Source: Kineosporia sp. NBRC 101731 (GTDB taxonomy: Bacteria > Actinomycetota > Actinomycetes > Actinomycetales > Kineosporiaceae). From it: DNA of 64,000 nt. The notes beneath the pieces are model-generated. The model was not told the DNA's origin. It saw only the letters and a list, made by a program, of their open reading frames with translations, and did no database searches. Numbering within the stretch: the first letter of the stretch is position 1; each line of letters begins with the position of its first letter. The DNA lies in the NCBI RefSeq assembly GCF_030269305.1, contig NZ_BSTC01000013.1, positions 124,001 to 188,000 of the forward strand, in the 5' to 3' direction. Position numbers and translations under genes: made by a program. Positions 51,391 to 60,394 of this stretch are shown in pieces.

Positions 51391-52677
51391 CTAATCCGGA
51401 ACGAAACGAGCCAGAGCCCGATTGACCGCAGGCAGCTCGAACTGAGCAGCGTCGCTCTCATCCGCCGATGGCGGCGTGGTGGCCTGCTCGGGTGGCGCTG
51501 CCTGCCGCCCACCGGTGCACTGCGGGTACGGAGTGTCGTCCTCCGGGTCGAAGAGCTTCTCGATTTCGAGGGTGAGCTGCCAGGGGCCGTAGGTGTAGGT
51601 GGCCTTCTCACCGATGCCCTTCAAGAGCCAGAACAAACGCATAGTGTTGGGCTCTTCGTCCAGAGGCCGGCGGTTGCGCCCGGCACCGTAGGCGAACTCG
51701 TAGCTCTGGGTGCCGTTCCAGCCGAAGGCGGCCTGGATGATCTCGTGCAGGGCGGGCAGCGTGACCGCGTCGGGGAGTTCCAGCCGCCGCCAGATCGGCG
51801 GCTTGCTGCCCGTGACCAACACCTTGACCTGAAAGATCTCCTCGACCTGGATCTCGGTCTCGGCCATGGTGCCTCCGTTGCTCCACAGGATGTCCGAGTA
51901 CAAGGGGACGCTCGGCTCACCGATCCCCTCGGCCATCTGTCGGGCACGGGTGTGGGTCAGGTAGAGGAAAGCGTCGATGTCTTCGATCTGGTCGGGTTGT
52001 TCCGGGCAGGGCGGTCGGCTGAGCGCGTCCTGCAGACAGCTGAGCGCTTCCTTCTCGTCAATGTTCCGGAAGTAGGCGCGCGGGTCGTCGGCCGCCGTCA
52101 GCGCGGCCTGCTTCTGTGCGCGCAGTCCGTCGCTGCCCTGGATGAACCACGTGTCCTTGATACCGCCGCCCAGGACATGGTCGATCAGCACCATGAGCGT
52201 GTGCTCGCGGTGACCGTAGGAAAAGTGGACGCCACAGGAGGCCTGAACACCGCTGACGTCACCGTAGAGCCAGGCCCGCTGCACCGTCAGAGGCACGGGC
52301 CGGGCCCAGCGGGGAGGGACGATGTCCAGTTCCTGGAGTTGCACGGCCGCGCGAAGGGCCAGCTCACGCACGTGCGCGGGACCCTGATCGGCCAGCAGGA
52401 GCAGTAGCCCGAGCGCCATCGGACCCGGGGCCCGCAGACACGCGGCCACGGCGTACTTCAGCAGCAGGCTGATGGCTTCGATGCGTTGCCGATCGTCGGC
52501 GCCGTCCATGGCATCCGTGACGGTGCCGAAGATCGACGAGACCGCCATCTCCGCGTCCATCCGGTGCCGGGTCTGGCTGAGTGCATCAAGAAGGCTGGTC
52601 ACGACGCGCTGGGCGAGTTCACGGCCCACATCGTCGGGTAGATCGCTGAGTTCGGGCGGCAGAGGAAGCGGACTCAC
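51391..52677 (-). CDS. PRiA4_ORF3-family protein (IS1096 TnpR-like domain)
   Basis: 428 aa, GTG start. The first 230 residues are a helical region of unknown type. Residues about 255-400 match the pRiA4b ORF3/IS1096 passenger domain: FQVKVLVTGSKPPIWRRLEL, LHEIIQAAFGWNGTQSYEF, YTYGPWQLTLEIEKL and CTGGRQAAPPE. These domains occur on plasmids, in IS1096 and as stand-alone genes; their activity is not settled. No inverted repeats or transposase are seen nearby, so it is not evidence of an intact insertion sequence. Confidence 0.75.
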   Translation of the reverse strand: MSPLPLPPELSDLPDDVGRELAQRVVTSLLDALSQTRHRMDAEMAVSSIFGTVTDAMDGADDRQRIEAISLLLKYAVAACLRAPGPMALGLLLLLADQGPAHVRELALRAAVQLQELDIVPPRWARPVPLTVQRAWLYGDVSGVQASCGVHFSYGHREHTLMVLIDHVLGGGIKDTWFIQGSDGLRAQKQAALTAADDPRAYFRNIDEKEALSCLQDALSRPPCPEQPDQIEDIDAFLYLTHTRARQMAEGIGEPSVPLYSDILWSNGGTMAETEIQVEEIFQVKVLVTGSKPPIWRRLELPDAVTLPALHEIIQAAFGWNGTQSYEFAYGAGRNRRPLDEEPNTMRLFWLLKGIGEKATYTYGPWQLTLEIEKLFDPEDDTPYPQCTGGRQAAPPEQATTPPSADESDAAQFELPAVNRALARFVPD

Positions 52678-52940
52678 CGTTACCTGGGACGGTGCGGAAT
52701 GGCCGGGGCCAGGGTCAAGGACGCGCTGGAACGGGTCGCGGAGCGGTGTGGAGCGCGTCGCTTCTTCTGCACCATCCTTCTGATGCTGCCAGGTCGGTGG
52801 CCGAGGGGTGAGTTTCTGCAGGGTCGGCTTTCTCGAGAGCTTTGCTCCGACAGTGCGGTGACCGGGTAGATGTTATCGGTCATCAGCGCATCGGGCTGTC
52901 CTGGCCGTTCCGGGGGACTTGGAGCGGCCAGGACGAGTCG

Positions 52941-53150
52941 TCAGCTAGAGAGGGAGTCGAGCTCGCCGCTCTTCGCGCTTTCCAGCCAGGTGGCGAAGCC
53001 GGCCGGAGTCAGAGACTGCACAGGGCTGTTCTCCCCGAGCTTGCTGTCCCTGACCTGCACAGATTCACTGGTGCGACGCATTTCCACGCACTCACCAGAA
53101 CCGCTGCTAGCCGTGGCTTTGACCCAACCGCCGTCATCGTAGTTCGTCAC
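52941..53150 (-). CDS. DUF397 protein, copy 2
   Basis: 69 aa from GTG 53150, overlapping the regulator stop (GTGA). It shares WVKATASSGSGECVEM, VQVRDSKLG and GFATWLESAKSGELD with the first copy. An in-frame upstream extension to 53183 lies inside the regulator gene and is unlikely. Confidence 0.86.
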   Translation of the reverse strand: MTNYDDGGWVKATASSGSGECVEMRRTSESVQVRDSKLGENSPVQSLTPAGFATWLESAKSGELDSLSS

Positions 53151-53956
53151 TTGAACTCCTCGATTGGAACGCTGGTGAGGCAAAGGTTAGCGAAGGCCTC
53201 ACGATAGGCGCTGACGTGCCGCGTTCCTTCGAGGTAGCGAGCCCCCGTGAGGGCTTCGAGGTACACCACCGAGGGGCGCTGGTTGTCCGGGAAGTCCATC
53301 AGGGAGAACCGGGCGGCCAGGTCGGAGTGGGCCCGGGCGCGATGAGGAATGACGCGGATGTCCACGCCCGGTTGCTCGTTGACCTTCCCCAGGAAGGCCC
53401 GTTGTTCAGTCATGACCTCTGCTGAACCGATTTCAAGGTCGAAAGTACCCGCTCCGAGAACGATCTGAACGGATCGATCGGTGCGTTCCAGCATGGATCG
53501 CTGGCGTTCCTGGCGCAGTCTCAAGCGCATGGCGACTACGGCTGGATCGGCCGGGCCGTCCGTGTCCATCACCGCCTCGGCATAAGTGCTGGTCTGAAAG
53601 ACTCCCGGCACGAGTTCGGGATGCCAGTAGGCGAGCCTGGAGCATCGCCGTTCACAAGCCAGATAGAGATCCAGCCATCCCGGCACGGCATCGCGGCTGT
53701 CTTCCCAGAACGCCTCTGACTTGGCCATATCGGCAAGGTGAATCAGCTCTTTGGCCTCGCCCGGTTCCACTTCGTAGAACCGGCACAGCGTCCAGACGTC
53801 ACCGGGCTCGGCCCGAACGCCAGTCTCGATCTCCCGTAGTTTCGTCAGGCCGAAGATCTTGGCCTCGGCGATGTCGTTCTGTGTTTTCCCGGCCTTCTTG
53901 CGGGCGGCTTCGAGGCGGAGCCCGAGCTCGCTGCGGACCAACTGTGATCCTGGCAT
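53147..53956 (-). CDS. Scr1-family XRE regulator (DUF5753), copy 2
   Basis: 269 aa, same length as copy 1. Residues 1-120 are almost identical to it (differences such as LVRSELG and KTQNDIAEAK), while residues 125-215 diverge (VFQTSTYAEAVMDTDGPADP), then identity returns (SVVYLEALTGARYLEG). XRE helix-turn-helix plus DUF5753 sensor. It likely pairs with its own DUF397 partner; cross-talk with copy 1 is plausible because the DNA-binding parts and the operator-like repeat are the same. Confidence 0.88.
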   Translation of the reverse strand: MPGSQLVRSELGLRLEAARKKAGKTQNDIAEAKIFGLTKLREIETGVRAEPGDVWTLCRFYEVEPGEAKELIHLADMAKSEAFWEDSRDAVPGWLDLYLACERRCSRLAYWHPELVPGVFQTSTYAEAVMDTDGPADPAVVAMRLRLRQERQRSMLERTDRSVQIVLGAGTFDLEIGSAEVMTEQRAFLGKVNEQPGVDIRVIPHRARAHSDLAARFSLMDFPDNQRPSVVYLEALTGARYLEGTRHVSAYREAFANLCLTSVPIEEFK

Positions 53957-54014
53957 GGTGCTGCCACCCCCGTGACAGTGCGATCGACGTTTTCGGACGT
54001 TGCAGGTTGCCCCC

Positions 54015-54029
54015 GCTCGGAAACCGAGC
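54015..54029. promoter_or_regulatory. Inverted repeat in the Scr1 cassette promoter, copy 2
   Basis: GCTCGG-AAA-CCGAGC, identical to 37655-37669 and in the same position relative to the regulator start. Confidence 0.55.
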
Positions 54030-54118
54030 CTTGCCCCCAGACGGCATTTCGGTGAACCGTAGGCCGTGCGCAGCCGGTCGACAACTGCTACTGCGAAACG
54101 TCTTACGGAGAGAACATC

Positions 54119-54211
54119 ATGACACAGTCGCGAACGTGCCCTCTGCCGGATGTTTCCCGTTGCTGCCTACTGGACAACGGCGTCCTCAATGATTTCAGGC
54201 CGCCCGCCTGA
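54119..54211 (+). pseudogene. Truncated divergent partner gene, copy 2
   Basis: ATG after TACGGAGAGA reads MTQSRTCPLPDVSRCCLLDN then GVLNDFRPPA and stop, 30 codons. It matches the start of the 85-aa protein at 63280; its 3' part resembles the remnants at 34636 and 46474 (the LN/TDLR-like motif). Confidence 0.55.
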
Positions 54212-54219
54212 CCTGGACC

Positions 54220-54263
54220 GCCCGCGCGTGCCTCATGTGAAAACGGGGGAGGCACGCGCGGGC
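54220..54263 (+). terminator. 15-bp perfect hairpin before the 104-aa gene
   Basis: GCCCGCGCGTGCCTC (54220-54234) pairs with GAGGCACGCGCGGGC (54249-54263) over a 14-nt loop. It ends 22 nt before the ATG of the next gene, so it either ends the truncated partner transcript or controls entry into the next gene. Confidence 0.65.
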
Positions 54264-54285
54264 CTGCATTTGAAGGGCCTTGTGC

Positions 54286-54600
54286 ATGAGCCAGATTCAG
54301 CCGCAGAACGATCAGCAGTGGACGAAGATCTCACTGGTCGATACCGAGGCCATTGATCGTGAACGCGTCATCGGACGGACTCAGCTGGCCGACGATTACG
54401 TGCTGGTCCGGGTAGCCCAGCGCGTTGACTTCGACCTGCTCGGCGTACCGATCGGCAAGAACGTGCACCGGCCGCGGATCGCCATGGGGGAGTTGTTCGA
54501 GCTGGACAGCCGGCAGGCTCGGACGATCGCGGGTGATCTGCTGGCGGCGGCCGATTTCTTCGATGTCATCGCGCAGACTGAAGCTCAGCAGCGGCTGTGA
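54286..54600 (+). CDS. Small hypothetical protein, 104 aa
   Basis: Begins MSQIQPQNDQQWTKISLVD with GAAGGG 8 nt upstream. Soluble, mixed alpha/beta, ending IAGDLLAAADFFDVIAQTEA. The DNA for GDLLAAA recurs in the dispersed element copies at 43091 and 50487, showing that other copies of this gene once stood there. It follows the Scr1 cassette and is probably part of that accessory set. Function unknown. Confidence 0.65.
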   Translation: MSQIQPQNDQQWTKISLVDTEAIDRERVIGRTQLADDYVLVRVAQRVDFDLLGVPIGKNVHRPRIAMGELFELDSRQARTIAGDLLAAADFFDVIAQTEAQQRL

Positions 54601-54649
54601 CGGGACGAGTGTCTCGTCGACGATGCCTTGAGGCAATGGGCGTGAATGA

Positions 54650-54957
54650 CTTGTCCTCGCTGCGCCCGACCTTTTCGTCGAACAGGGCTACGACGCCGCC
54701 ACCGTCGCGCAGATCACCGAGAGGTCCGGGCTTACCAAGAGCACCTTCTTCCGGCGCCTTCCCGACGAGCGCGAGCTACTCGTGGTCGGGCAGGAGACGC
54801 GGAGCCGCTGCTGGCCTAGGAGATCGCCGAAGCACCGGACGCGGCCGGCCCGCTCGACGCGGTTGCCGGCAGCCTTGTGCGCGCGCCCGAGGCGATGGGC
54901 CCGGTGGTGCGCGAGATCGTCCCACCAGCGCCCATCGGCGAGCGGCGCTCAGCGGGT
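54650..54957 (+). pseudogene. TetR regulator pseudogene
   Basis: One frame reads APDLFVEQGYDAATVAQITE then RSGLTKSTFFRRLPDERELL, a complete TetR helix-turn-helix. It has no start codon in frame. After VVGQE the message continues in a different frame (EIAEAPDAAGPLDAVAGSL, then RAPEAMGPVVREI) and then ends. Start loss, a frameshift near 54800 and a missing ligand domain show the gene is dead. Confidence 0.65.
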
Positions 54958-55581
54958 GAGCTGAGGAGCTTTCAGTTCCACGATCTGGGTTCTCGAGGTG
55001 CACCGAACGCGGAGAACGAGCTGAACTGCTTCACCGAGTGGACGGGTAAAAGATGTACGAGCCTGCTGTTTCAGGACTATCGGGTCGCCCACCTGCACCC
55101 GGATATCATTCCGATCAGAGCGGCGCTGAATGAACACCTGAACTGAAGCCGTTGCTTCTGGATCGGCCTCGCCCCCGACCGTCATTTCCGCGGAGAACTG
55201 GCTGTAGGCGGCCGGCAGGGCATAGGTCACTTCATGCTGGACGTCGTCGGACTGGTTCGTCGGGCAGGACAGGCGAAGGTTTCGGCCCTCGGTCTCGAGA
55301 AAGCCGACGCCTGCTTTCGGTGACAGATCGGTCAGGTAGCGGATGTCGGAAGCTGTCGCGACAGGGGCTTGCGACGGTGAGCTGCCGGTCTGAGTCGATC
55401 CGGCGCTGGGCAGGGCGCCTGACGTACTTGTCGGCGGGTCGGCCGATGCATCACCGGTCTTGGCCGGGACGACGAAGACGGCAACGGCCGCGGCGGCTCC
55501 GATGATGCCTGCCAAGGTGCCGACGCAGGCCACCCAGAACTCGGCCGACCGGCCGCGCAGACGGAAACCCGATATTGGCAT
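54949..55581 (-). CDS. Membrane-anchored protein with beta-rich ectodomain
   Basis: 210 aa. One N-terminal transmembrane helix (about 17-40, ACVGTLAGIIGAAAAVAVFVV), a Ser/Thr/Pro linker (ADPPTSTSGALPSAGSTQTG), then a beta-rich domain starting DIRYLTDLSPKAGVGF, which resembles NPCBM-type carbohydrate-associated modules. Divergent from the next gene, 139 bp apart. It overlaps the tail of the TetR pseudogene. Surface function is inference. Confidence 0.65.
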   Translation of the reverse strand: MPISGFRLRGRSAEFWVACVGTLAGIIGAAAAVAVFVVPAKTGDASADPPTSTSGALPSAGSTQTGSSPSQAPVATASDIRYLTDLSPKAGVGFLETEGRNLRLSCPTNQSDDVQHEVTYALPAAYSQFSAEMTVGGEADPEATASVQVFIQRRSDRNDIRVQVGDPIVLKQQARTSFTRPLGEAVQLVLRVRCTSRTQIVELKAPQLTR

Positions 55582-55720
55582 CTCTCCAAGTTCTCACGTC
55601 CTGGCCTTCGAAAATGCAGAATCCAAGAATCCCTGCGCGACCACAGCTGGGGTTCTATCGTTCCTCTTGCCGGTAGACGTGGAATTCACAGACGTTGAAA
55701 CGTTGCTAGGGGGAAACTCT

Positions 55721-56392
55721 GTGTGGTCCAGGATGCGCAGTCCATTCATGTGGGCGTTTGTGGCGACAGTGTTGTCTGGGGTTTCTTTGGTGGTCGCGCT
55801 CATCGCCCTGGAGCGAGCCGGATCGGTATCGGTACAGGCAGCTTCGCCCGAGCAGACCAGGGCGGGCGCCGACCCGGCGGCACCGACCACCGCGGCGCCG
55901 GACCCAACCACCTCGGCCGACCCCATCAGTACTGAAGCGGAACCCACGACAACCGACGAGCCGCTCGTCACCAAGCTGCCCTCTCCAGGAGCCTCGTACG
56001 CGCCGGTCCGGGAAGACGTGCAAATGCGATTGGTCACGGGAGACACCCGCTACGTCGATCTGGACCAGCCGCTCGTCAACGCCGAAAGTGCCGCCTACGA
56101 CGTAGCGTTCAGTGCGGGATTTGCCCAGCCGACGTTGAGGTTCGAGTCGGCCGATGTGGCCGTGGGAAAGTCGCCGACCATCACTCCCGATGAGTGTGCC
56201 CAGGAAATCCAGCTATCTCCGGTCGACGCGGAAGTCGAAGTCAGTCAGGACCTCGTGCTCTGTGCGGTGACCAACGGACTCGGGGCCGTCAACGAGCCGG
56301 CCCGCACGAAGATGGCTCGTATCGTGATCAACTCCGTGTCGAAGGACAACGCCGTGAATCTGACCGTCACCACCTGGGAAATTCCGCGCTGA
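55721..56392 (+). CDS. Membrane-anchored protein with Thr/Pro-rich linker
   Basis: 223 aa from GTG 55721, set by AGGGGGAAA 6 nt upstream. An N-terminal transmembrane helix (about 10-30) is followed by a long linker rich in Ala, Pro, Thr and Asp (PAAPTTAAPDPTTSADP), then an ectodomain with DTRYVDLDQPLVNAESAAYD and two cysteines. Divergent with the similar gene at 54949-55581. Function unknown. Confidence 0.65.
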   Translation: MWSRMRSPFMWAFVATVLSGVSLVVALIALERAGSVSVQAASPEQTRAGADPAAPTTAAPDPTTSADPISTEAEPTTTDEPLVTKLPSPGASYAPVREDVQMRLVTGDTRYVDLDQPLVNAESAAYDVAFSAGFAQPTLRFESADVAVGKSPTITPDECAQEIQLSPVDAEVEVSQDLVLCAVTNGLGAVNEPARTKMARIVINSVSKDNAVNLTVTTWEIPR

Positions 56393-56474
56393 TCGAAGAG
56401 ATCAACCAAGGCGCCGGCTCGGCGCCGACCATAAGATTGCGACCACTTGCTGTGAAGGGCTCCAGCGAGCTTCG

Positions 56475-56513
56475 ACGTCATCGCTGGGACTGAAGCCCAT
56501 CGACGTCCACCAT
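56475..56513 (+). repeat. Dispersed element, copy C (short)
   Basis: ACGTCATCGCTGGGACTGAA followed by GCCCATCGACGTCCACCAT, matching the end of copies A and B. It lies 48 nt before the ABC permease start. Confidence 0.6.
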
Positions 56514-56560
56514 GGGTGATCCCGAACTGAGAGACAAACTGGACGCTAGGATCCAGAACA

Positions 56561-57373
56561 ATGCGCACTCGGGTGTGGTTCCGGATCCACTGGCGGATGT
56601 TCGTCGCCGGTTGGCGCCGGGGATCCCGATACCGGGCGGCCGCGCTGGGCGGGCTGGTCGCCAACGCTACTTTCGGTTTTCTCAAGGCCAGCATTCTGGT
56701 GGCCGCGGTGCGGGCCGGGGGCGGGGAGATCGGGGGCTACGATGCTGCGTCGATCACCGCCTACACCTGGTTGTCGCAGGCGCTGCTGGGGTCGGTGAAC
56801 CTCTCGGGGCGTAGCGATCTCGCCGGCCGGATGAAAGACGGCAGTATTGCCGTGGATCTTCTGCGCCCCGTGGATCTGCAGACCGCGAGCACCGCTCAGG
56901 AGGTGGGCAGGGCGCTGTTCGCGCTGCTGCCTCGAGGTGTGCCGTTGGTGGCTCTTGGCGTGCTGGTCGGGGGCATGCGTCTTCCCCTTGAACCGGTGAC
57001 CATGGCGTTGAGCGCGGTCAGCATCGTCGCGGGCACGACCTTGTCTTTCCTGACGGTCTATCTGGTGGCCATTGCCGGATTCTGGAGCGTGGAGACGCGG
57101 GGGATCCAGACGGCGTACATGATTCTCTCGGGCTTTCTGGCGGGTCTCTTCGTGCCGGTGACCTTGTTTCCCGGCTGGTTGCTCGCGGTGGCCCGGGCAA
57201 CGCCTTTCCCCTGCATGTTGCAGACCCCGATCGACGTGCTGTCCGGACGGGTCACGGGGTTCTCGGCGGGGCAGGCGGTGATCGTTCAGCTGGTCTGGAT
57301 CGCGGGAGTGCTGCTGCTGGGACGGTTGATCACCAGCGCCGGGCGTCGTCGCTTGGAGGTGCAGGGTGGGTGA
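56561..57373 (+). CDS. ABC-2 type permease subunit 1
   Basis: 270 aa with six hydrophobic segments. Sequence such as IHWRMFVAGWRRGSRYRAAA and LSGRSDLAGRMKDGSIAVDL, RPVDLQ matches the COG4587/COG3694 type of ABC-2 permeases, which always come in pairs with a COG4586 ATPase. The next permease starts at GTG 57366 within its end. Substrate unknown. Confidence 0.85.
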   Translation: MRTRVWFRIHWRMFVAGWRRGSRYRAAALGGLVANATFGFLKASILVAAVRAGGGEIGGYDAASITAYTWLSQALLGSVNLSGRSDLAGRMKDGSIAVDLLRPVDLQTASTAQEVGRALFALLPRGVPLVALGVLVGGMRLPLEPVTMALSAVSIVAGTTLSFLTVYLVAIAGFWSVETRGIQTAYMILSGFLAGLFVPVTLFPGWLLAVARATPFPCMLQTPIDVLSGRVTGFSAGQAVIVQLVWIAGVLLLGRLITSAGRRRLEVQGG

Positions 57374-58169
57374 TCGGACCCGGCCCTACCGAGTGCTGCT
57401 GGGGGCACGCATGCGCGCCCAGAGCAGCTATCGAGCCAGCTTCGGGCTGGACCTGGTCAGCTCGCTGCTGATCGGGCTGGTGGAGCTGGCGGAGGTCTGG
57501 GTGCTGTACCGGGCCGTGGACGAGATCGGTGGCCTGGACCTGACGGCCGCACTCGTGGTGTTCGGCCTGGCCGACACTGCCTTCAGCATTGCCGATCTCC
57601 TGGTCGGGCACGTCGACAGACTGCCGGACTATCTGCGGGCCGGGACCTTTGACGTCTTCTGCCTGCGACCTCAGCCGCTTCTGGCGCAGCTGATCACCAG
57701 CGACATCAGCTTGCGGCGCCTGAGCCGGGTGGGGGTCGGGATCACCGTGCTGATCGTGGGGCTGATCGCCAACGATGTGACGCTCACGCCGAGCAGCGTC
57801 CTTCTTCTCCTGATGAGCCTCCTGACCGGTACGGCGATCTGCACGGGCATCTTCGTCGCAGCCGCGGGGGCACAGTTCTTCCTGATCGACGCGGCGGAAA
57901 TGACGAACAGCGTGGTCTACGGCGGGCGTTACGCGGCCAACCAGCCGGGATCGGTGTGGAGCAAGCCCCTGGTTGCCGTTTTCGGCTTCGCCGTGCCCAT
58001 GGCCTTCACCGGATATCTGCCGACCCTGACCCTGCTCGGCCTGCCCACACCGTGGAACCTTCCTGGCTGGGTGGGGTGGCTGGCGCCCGTGGCGGCGATC
58101 TGGATGTGGGGTCTGGCCGGGCTGTCCTGGCGCACGGGCACCCGGCACTATCAGGGAGGTGGCGGTTGA
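57366..58169 (+). CDS. ABC-2 type permease subunit 2
   Basis: 267 aa, GTG start overlapping subunit 1 by 8 nt. Six hydrophobic segments, with YRASFGLDLVSSLLIGLVEL, VDRLPDYLRAGTFDVFCLRP and a C-terminal SWRTGTRHYQGGGG. Pairs with subunit 1. It ends exactly where the ATPase starts (TGATG). Confidence 0.85.
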   Translation: MGDRTRPYRVLLGARMRAQSSYRASFGLDLVSSLLIGLVELAEVWVLYRAVDEIGGLDLTAALVVFGLADTAFSIADLLVGHVDRLPDYLRAGTFDVFCLRPQPLLAQLITSDISLRRLSRVGVGITVLIVGLIANDVTLTPSSVLLLLMSLLTGTAICTGIFVAAAGAQFFLIDAAEMTNSVVYGGRYAANQPGSVWSKPLVAVFGFAVPMAFTGYLPTLTLLGLPTPWNLPGWVGWLAPVAAIWMWGLAGLSWRTGTRHYQGGGG

Positions 58170-59125
58170 TGTCCATCATCCGGACGGAGGCGCTCACGCG
58201 CCGGTTCCGCTTGCGTACCAAGGGATTCAGGAGCCGGGAGATCACGGCGATCGACGACCTGACGATCAGCATCGAAGCCGGCGAGTCGGTGGGCTACATC
58301 GGCGCCAACGGGGCGGGAAAGTCCACCACCATCAAGATGCTGGCCGGCATTCTCGTGCCCTCGTCGGGCTCGGCCCTGACCTGCGGGCTCCAGCCGGTGG
58401 CGCAGCGCCGGCAACTGGCCCGCCGGCTGGGAGTGGTGTTCGGCCAGCGATCTCAGCTGTGGTGGGACCTGCCCCTGGCCGAATCGTTCCGGATCCTGTC
58501 CGCCATCCACGACCTGAGCCGCGACCGGGAACGTGAGCGCACCGCCGAACTGGTCGAGAACATGGAGCTGGGAGAGTTTCTCGCGACTCCGGTGCGTCAG
58601 CTCTCGCTCGGCCAGCGGATGCGGGGGGAGGTCGCGGCCGCCCTGCTGCACTCACCGGAACTGCTGGTGCTGGACGAGCCGACGATCGGCCTGGACGTGG
58701 TGAGCAAGCAGCGTCTGCGGGAGTTCTTGCTTGCTGAGCGGACCGCGCACGGAACGACCCTGCTCCTGACGACGCACGACATGGGTGACGTCAGCCGGTT
58801 GTGCGAGCGCATCCTGCTGGTCGACCAGGGGCGTCTGGCGTACGACGGTAGCCTCGCCGGACTGTCGCGGACGGTGGCGATGCGCCGGGTGCTGGTGGTG
58901 GATCTTGCCGCGCCGACTCCTGACCTGCACGACCTGCCGCATGCCGAGCACCTCGGGAGTGAGGCCGATGGGCTGCGGCAGCGGCTGGCCTTCGATCCTG
59001 AGGTCACCACCGCAGCCGCATTGCTTGCGGCGGTTTCTGAGCGGGCGGCGGTGCGGGATCTGTCGGTGGAGGAACCGGATGTCGAAGATGTCGTGCGGAG
59101 GGTGTACCTGAGCCGGGGGCGATGA
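58169..59125 (+). CDS. ABC transporter ATP-binding subunit
   Basis: 318 aa from ATG 58169 with GGAGGT upstream. Walker A GANGAGKSTT near 46-55, Q-loop region GVVFGQRSQLWWDLP, signature LSLGQRMR near 146, Walker B LLVLDEPTIGLD near 165 and H-loop TTHDMGDV. The RSQLWWDLP motif is typical for the COG4586 branch. The last 80 residues form an accessory domain. It powers the paired permeases in an exporter or drug/lipid-type transporter; substrate not known. Confidence 0.9.
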   Translation: MSIIRTEALTRRFRLRTKGFRSREITAIDDLTISIEAGESVGYIGANGAGKSTTIKMLAGILVPSSGSALTCGLQPVAQRRQLARRLGVVFGQRSQLWWDLPLAESFRILSAIHDLSRDRERERTAELVENMELGEFLATPVRQLSLGQRMRGEVAAALLHSPELLVLDEPTIGLDVVSKQRLREFLLAERTAHGTTLLLTTHDMGDVSRLCERILLVDQGRLAYDGSLAGLSRTVAMRRVLVVDLAAPTPDLHDLPHAEHLGSEADGLRQRLAFDPEVTTAAALLAAVSERAAVRDLSVEEPDVEDVVRRVYLSRGR

Positions 59126-59227
59126 CGGCTCGCTGGTGTGCTCAGAGTTAGCACCCGTTCTACTGAACGAAGACCTGTCCGAGGAAGGGTGGGCACCAGC
59201 GGGGCATGGTCGGCCCGCAGCATCGCG

Positions 59228-60394
59228 TCAGCGGGTCTCTTCGTCGGGCAACAGCGACGTCACCCCGTGCGGAGAGAGGGAGTGCGACGGCGGCAGGCTG
59301 AGCGGCGTGCGTGAGGTCACGACCCGGAACAGTCCTCTGGGCACCCGGCACTGCCCGATCAGATCCTCTTCCCCGATGCCTTCGCCGGCGAGCATCTCGA
59401 CCGCCTTCGGCAGCAGCGACGGTTGCTCGATGATGCTGATCAGACCCGGCTCGTGCCGACGCCATCCGCGATGGGTGATGGTGTTCATGGCATTCCGGTA
59501 CGAGACATCGCTCAGCCGGCCCAGCCTGCGGGCCCGGTACAGGAGCGCCTGGACACTCACACCCCACTGCTCCTTGAGCTGAGCCAGATGAGCCCAGACG
59601 TTGCCCCCCATCGAGGCCGGCAGTAGCTCGCGGAGTTGATGCGCCGGCATCAGTAGTTCTTCGGCGAAGCGGTTGGCCTGCTCCTCGATCACCCGGCCAC
59701 CCGGCTCGGCGTCGTCGTGCATGACCAGGTGCCCGAGCTCGTGCGCGATGTCGAACCGCTGCCGGTAGTAGTCACGCTTGATCGGATTGAGCACGACGAT
59801 CGGGCGTAGCGCACTGGAGAACGAGTAGGCGTCGACCGAGACTGCCTGCTCCGGGCTGAAAATGACGAGAATCCCGTGGTTCTCGAGCAGCCGCACCAGA
59901 TGGCCGGCCGGATCTGATCCGAGGGACCACTGCTTGCGGACGAGTTGAGCGGCTCGCTCGGGCCCGTCACCTCCCGGATCATCGACCGGGAAGCTGGGTA
60001 GGTCGGGGTCCGGGAACTCGATGTGCCGCTCGAGACTGCTGGTGATGTCGACGGCGAGCTGGCCGTAGGCGAACGCCTGATCGCGCGCGATCTGGGTGGT
60101 GGATCGCAGCGAACGGAAGTGCGGCGTGCTGCTGAGAGCGGCGATGTCTTCGGCCCGGACGGCGAAGAACCCGGGATCGACCGTCAGCCGCAGCGCCAGC
60201 TGGGCCACCGTCGAAGCCGTCGGCCGTTTCGCCCCGGACTCCCAGCTCGCCACCGCAGTGGGTGTCTTGCCGAGGACCGCCGCCAGATCGGTCTTGCGCA
60301 GGCCGGCTAATTGCCGCGCGAGAGTGAGGCGGGAGCCGTCGAAGCGAGGGGCGACGTCGGCTGCGCGGTCTCCGGTCGGCTTGCGTGAGGTCAC
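59228..60394 (-). CDS. XRE-ImmA/IrrE protein, second pair
   Basis: 388 aa. XRE domain at about 20-75 (SRLTLARQLAGLRKTDLAAV, then TAVASWESG). The zinc protease part has HELGHLVMHDD near 220 and EEQANRFAEELLMP. It starts at GTG 60394 within the stop of the upstream gene (GTGA), so the gene order is partner first, antitoxin-like second, the reverse of the pair at 44816. No intact palindrome was found in front of it. Confidence 0.82.
   Translation of the reverse strand: MTSRKPTGDRAADVAPRFDGSRLTLARQLAGLRKTDLAAVLGKTPTAVASWESGAKRPTASTVAQLALRLTVDPGFFAVRAEDIAALSSTPHFRSLRSTTQIARDQAFAYGQLAVDITSSLERHIEFPDPDLPSFPVDDPGGDGPERAAQLVRKQWSLGSDPAGHLVRLLENHGILVIFSPEQAVSVDAYSFSSALRPIVVLNPIKRDYYRQRFDIAHELGHLVMHDDAEPGGRVIEEQANRFAEELLMPAHQLRELLPASMGGNVWAHLAQLKEQWGVSVQALLYRARRLGRLSDVSYRNAMNTITHRGWRRHEPGLISIIEQPSLLPKAVEMLAGEGIGEEDLIGQCRVPRGLFRVVTSRTPLSLPPSHSLSPHGVTSLLPDEETR

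Noticed and set aside
51304-52407. Plus-strand 367-aa open frame
   Set aside because: Antisense shadow of the PRiA4_ORF3-family gene.
51391-52677. Insertion sequence related to IS1096
   Set aside because: Only the passenger-type domain is present; no transposase gene, terminal inverted repeats or target duplication seen.
56408-56428. GGCGCC-GGCTC-GGCGCC hairpin after the anchored protein gene as a terminator
   Set aside because: Six-base arms that are themselves self-complementary and no T-run; too weak to list.
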